From: Opitutia bacterium
GTDB taxonomy: Bacteria; Verrucomicrobiota; Verrucomicrobiia; Opitutales; Seribacteraceae
Length of the DNA stretch: 40,258 bases
NCBI GenBank assembly: GCA_002686835.1
Contig: NYYP01000027.1
Location: 1-40,258, forward strand
Direction: 5' to 3'
Part shown: positions 37,785 through 40,258 of the stretch, one piece after another
Layout of the letters: the number at the start of each line of letters is the position of its first letter
Position numbering within the stretch: the stretch's first letter is position 1
Translations under genes and position numbers: made by a program
Notes under the pieces: model-generated
What the model was told of the DNA's origin: nothing
The model's input: the letters and a program-made list of their open reading frames with translations, nothing else
Databases searched by the model: none

Positions 37785-38885
37785 GTGCGCTTAATAGGAA
37801 TCAATCTTCAAAACTTTCGTAACCTCAATGCTCTGAGTCTGGAATTTACGACTGATCGAGTTTTTTTTCTGGGTTCGAATGGTCAAGGAAAGTCAAATTT
37901 ACTCGAGGCAATCGGTATATGTTCCAGTTTACGTTCATTTCGTGGGGCATCCACCCAGTCAATGGTGAGGGAGGGGGATTTAGAGTCCAGTCTTTTTGCT
38001 CGTTACTTGGATGATAATGGGACCGAGCGTGAGGTGATGATAAGTTTTGCCCCAAAAGGATCCAAGGTGGTTCATGTAGATGGAGAACCAGTTAAACGCT
38101 TGGGGGATCTGTTGGGGCAGTTTCCCTCGGTTTGTCTGTCTTCCCGGGATTTTCGTTTAGTACGAGAAAGTCCTTCTGATCGGAGAAAATGGATGGATTT
38201 AGTTCTCTCTTCCACTTCGAACGAATATTTCCGTGCCTTGCAGGACTATTATAGATCGATGAAGGAAAGAAATGTATTGCTAAAAAAGCAGGGGAGCGAT
38301 TCCGAGTTGCTCGCTTTTGAGCATACACTTGCATCTTCAGCACATCTTATTCAGCAAGTTCGTTCGTCTTTCTTTCCTTCTCTTAGTCATACATTTGAAC
38401 TTTCATATGGTCGACTTAGCAGTGATATGGAAAGGGCTTCCATGGCTTATTTGCCTGATTGTCAGGCAACCAGTATCGATCAATGGACGGAGCTGTTTGC
38501 CCGGGAGCGAGGAAGAGACCGGCAAATTGGATCGACCCGAAAGGGACCGCACCGCGATGATTTCTCCCTTCTTTTAAACGGTCATGATGCCCGTCACTAT
38601 GCGTCTGAAGGCCAGCAAAAAGGAGTAGTTTTGGCCCTGCGGCTGGCAGAATTTTCTTATCTGCAAAAGAAGTTGGGCATGGTGCCTATACTTCTTGCAG
38701 ACGATGTTCTTGGAGAGTTGGATTCCGATCGACGATCAAACTTTCGTAAACTTCTACCGCCCACCGCCCAGACTTTTGCCACTGGTACCGCATTTCCTTC
38801 ACGGGAAGAAGAGGAGATATGGGAAGCCTTTCAGGTGAGTTCGGGTAATTTTACTATCTTAATTCCTTCAGCAAAAGATGAGTGA
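37785..38885 (+). CDS. recF: DNA replication and repair protein RecF, GTG start
   Basis: INLQNFRNLNALSLEF...FLGSNGQGKSNLLEAIGICSSLRSFRG...GPHRDDFSLLLNGHDARHYASEGQQKGVVLALRLAEF...ILLADDVLGELDSDRR. Confidence 0.95.
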   Translation: MRLIGINLQNFRNLNALSLEFTTDRVFFLGSNGQGKSNLLEAIGICSSLRSFRGASTQSMVREGDLESSLFARYLDDNGTEREVMISFAPKGSKVVHVDGEPVKRLGDLLGQFPSVCLSSRDFRLVRESPSDRRKWMDLVLSSTSNEYFRALQDYYRSMKERNVLLKKQGSDSELLAFEHTLASSAHLIQQVRSSFFPSLSHTFELSYGRLSSDMERASMAYLPDCQATSIDQWTELFARERGRDRQIGSTRKGPHRDDFSLLLNGHDARHYASEGQQKGVVLALRLAEFSYLQKKLGMVPILLADDVLGELDSDRRSNFRKLLPPTAQTFATGTAFPSREEEEIWEAFQVSSGNFTILIPSAKDE

Positions 38886-39657
38886 ACTGACCACTGTCCA
38901 CTGGGGTTTCCTCGTATTGGGAGCCATAATTATGGGATTGAGCAAGGGCGGGATTCCGGGTGCTGGCAACCTGACCGTCGCTCTATTTGTCTTGGTACTG
39001 GAAGATGCATTGGGTCCTGTGGGAGTGGGCTTATCGGTGGGATTACTTTTGCCGGTTCTCATTTCTGCGGATCTTGTTTCCACAATGGTTTATCGAAAAT
39101 ATGTCGAGTGGTCACATGTCAGGCGGTTATTGCCTTATTTTCTATTCGGGGTCCTTTTGGGTTGGTGGGCATTTGACTTTTTTCAGTCAGCAGAAAGAGC
39201 CCGTTCGCTCAAGGTGCTCATCGGTGGGATTCTTTTGGGCATAACTGCACTACGATTTTTGACACATTCGAGCTTCCAAATTAAAAAGAAAGAGCCATCG
39301 AATTCGCCTTTTTTTCTAGGGCCATTCCTTGGTATTTTAGGAGGTATGGCGACTATGCTGGCAAATGCAGCCGGTCCAATTGCCCAGTTTTATTTACTAG
39401 TAATGAAACTACCCAAATATGCATTTATTGGTACATCTGCTTGGTTGTTTTTAATTATTAATCTATCCAAGGTTCCCCTGATGTGTGAGCTTGGGATTTT
39501 AAACCGGGAAATTTTCGATGTCAGTATCTGGCTATTTTTCCCTGCTGTGGCTGGGGCACTGATCGCACCCAAGATTGTTCAATACATTCGACAGGATTGG
39601 TTCGAACGCTTGATTTGGTTCTTTATCGTGATCGCCGGGTTGCGCATGATTATCTGA
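38878..39657 (+). CDS. TauE/SafE family sulfite exporter-like membrane protein
   Basis: GLSKGGIPGAGNLTVALFVLVL...GILGGMATMLANAAGPIAQFYLL; multiple TM segments. Confidence 0.9.
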   Translation: MSELTTVHWGFLVLGAIIMGLSKGGIPGAGNLTVALFVLVLEDALGPVGVGLSVGLLLPVLISADLVSTMVYRKYVEWSHVRRLLPYFLFGVLLGWWAFDFFQSAERARSLKVLIGGILLGITALRFLTHSSFQIKKKEPSNSPFFLGPFLGILGGMATMLANAAGPIAQFYLLVMKLPKYAFIGTSAWLFLIINLSKVPLMCELGILNREIFDVSIWLFFPAVAGALIAPKIVQYIRQDWFERLIWFFIVIAGLRMII

Positions 39658-39660
39658 GAA

Positions 39661-40242
39661 ATGAACCAATCTTCCCGCAAGTTATGGGCTAAACATTTGG
39701 CTGGTCAATCGACCAAATCAAAAAAAGGATTTGATCCCAAATTATTGCTTAAAAAAGAGCCGTTCAATGGCAGGATCCTTGGAGTGGATCCCAGTTTAAG
39801 AGGGACCGGACTGGCTATCCTTGAATGCCAGGGAAGTTCTTACCGATTGCTTCATTCGGAGACACTCAAGTTGGGAAGCAAGATCTCATCAATATCCTGC
39901 CTCGGGAAAATTCATGAATTGGTAGCTCATTTAACCGACCTCTGGCAACCGCGTCATATTTCATGTGAAGAGACAATTTACGTGCAAAATTTTAAGACTG
40001 CGCAAATCATGGGTTCTGCCCGAGGAGCTGCACTCTCAGCAGCAGCAATCCGTAATATTCCAGTATTCGAGTATGCACCTCTTAGGGTTAAGCAAGCGGT
40101 GGTAGGGTTTGGTCGTGCAAGCAAGGAACAGATGTCGAGTACTCTTGCTCAAATGCTTGGGCTGCCCCAGGCATTACCTTTTGATCAGGCAGATGCATTG
40201 GGTCTTGCTCTTTGTCATGCACTTACTTGGGTTCCCGAATAG
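39661..40242 (+). CDS. ruvC: Crossover junction endodeoxyribonuclease RuvC
   Basis: ILGVDPSLRGTGLAILE...ISCEETIYVQNFKTAQIMGSARGAALSAA...FGRASKEQMSSTLAQMLGL...DQADALGLALCHA. Confidence 0.94.
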   Translation: MNQSSRKLWAKHLAGQSTKSKKGFDPKLLLKKEPFNGRILGVDPSLRGTGLAILECQGSSYRLLHSETLKLGSKISSISCLGKIHELVAHLTDLWQPRHISCEETIYVQNFKTAQIMGSARGAALSAAAIRNIPVFEYAPLRVKQAVVGFGRASKEQMSSTLAQMLGLPQALPFDQADALGLALCHALTWVPE

Positions 40243-40258
40243 TGAAGACTGCTCTTGT

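Noticed and set aside
36621-38885. recF as a marker of oriC
   Set aside because: No dnaA, dnaN or gyrB nearby; recF sits between a cysteine desulfurase gene and a TauE-like gene, and no DnaA-box cluster adjoins it.

Overview
The window reads as a chromosomal segment with a PVC/Verrucomicrobia-like flavour (inference from gene content). Most of it is housekeeping: aroQ, a Nif3-like gene, tRNA-fMet, rpsB-tsf, a Na+/Ca2+ exchanger, ileS, a Lys-rich DksA-like gene, lspA, yicC, trpB, kdsB, an LptF/G permease, a SNF2 helicase, glgA, phoH-pgpH-ybeY, DUF502, a RecO-like gene, yjbQ, a LysM lipoprotein, a nifS-like gene, recF, a TauE-like gene and ruvC. Between about 13.8 and 25.8 kb lies an accessory island of three large secreted proteins: a TIGR02597-like protein with GSGYTSAP-type repeats, a ~2.3-2.4k-aa protein built of divergent InlB-B-like repeats, and a divergently transcribed PEP-CTERM protein. 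The main observations are: (i) a modular surface-protein architecture in which the giant protein shares an N-terminal domain with its PEP-CTERM neighbour and an aromatic C-terminal domain with a truncated protein at the left edge; (ii) two different three-unit super-repeats inside the giant protein; (iii) a degenerate cupredoxin-like insert in one of its repeats; (iv) a histone-H1-like/DksA fusion carrying a duplicated short motif; (v) few Shine-Dalgarno sequences and a recurrent TTATG start context. No CRISPR array, integrase, transposase or rRNA was seen. All family assignments are from reading the translations; no database search was run.
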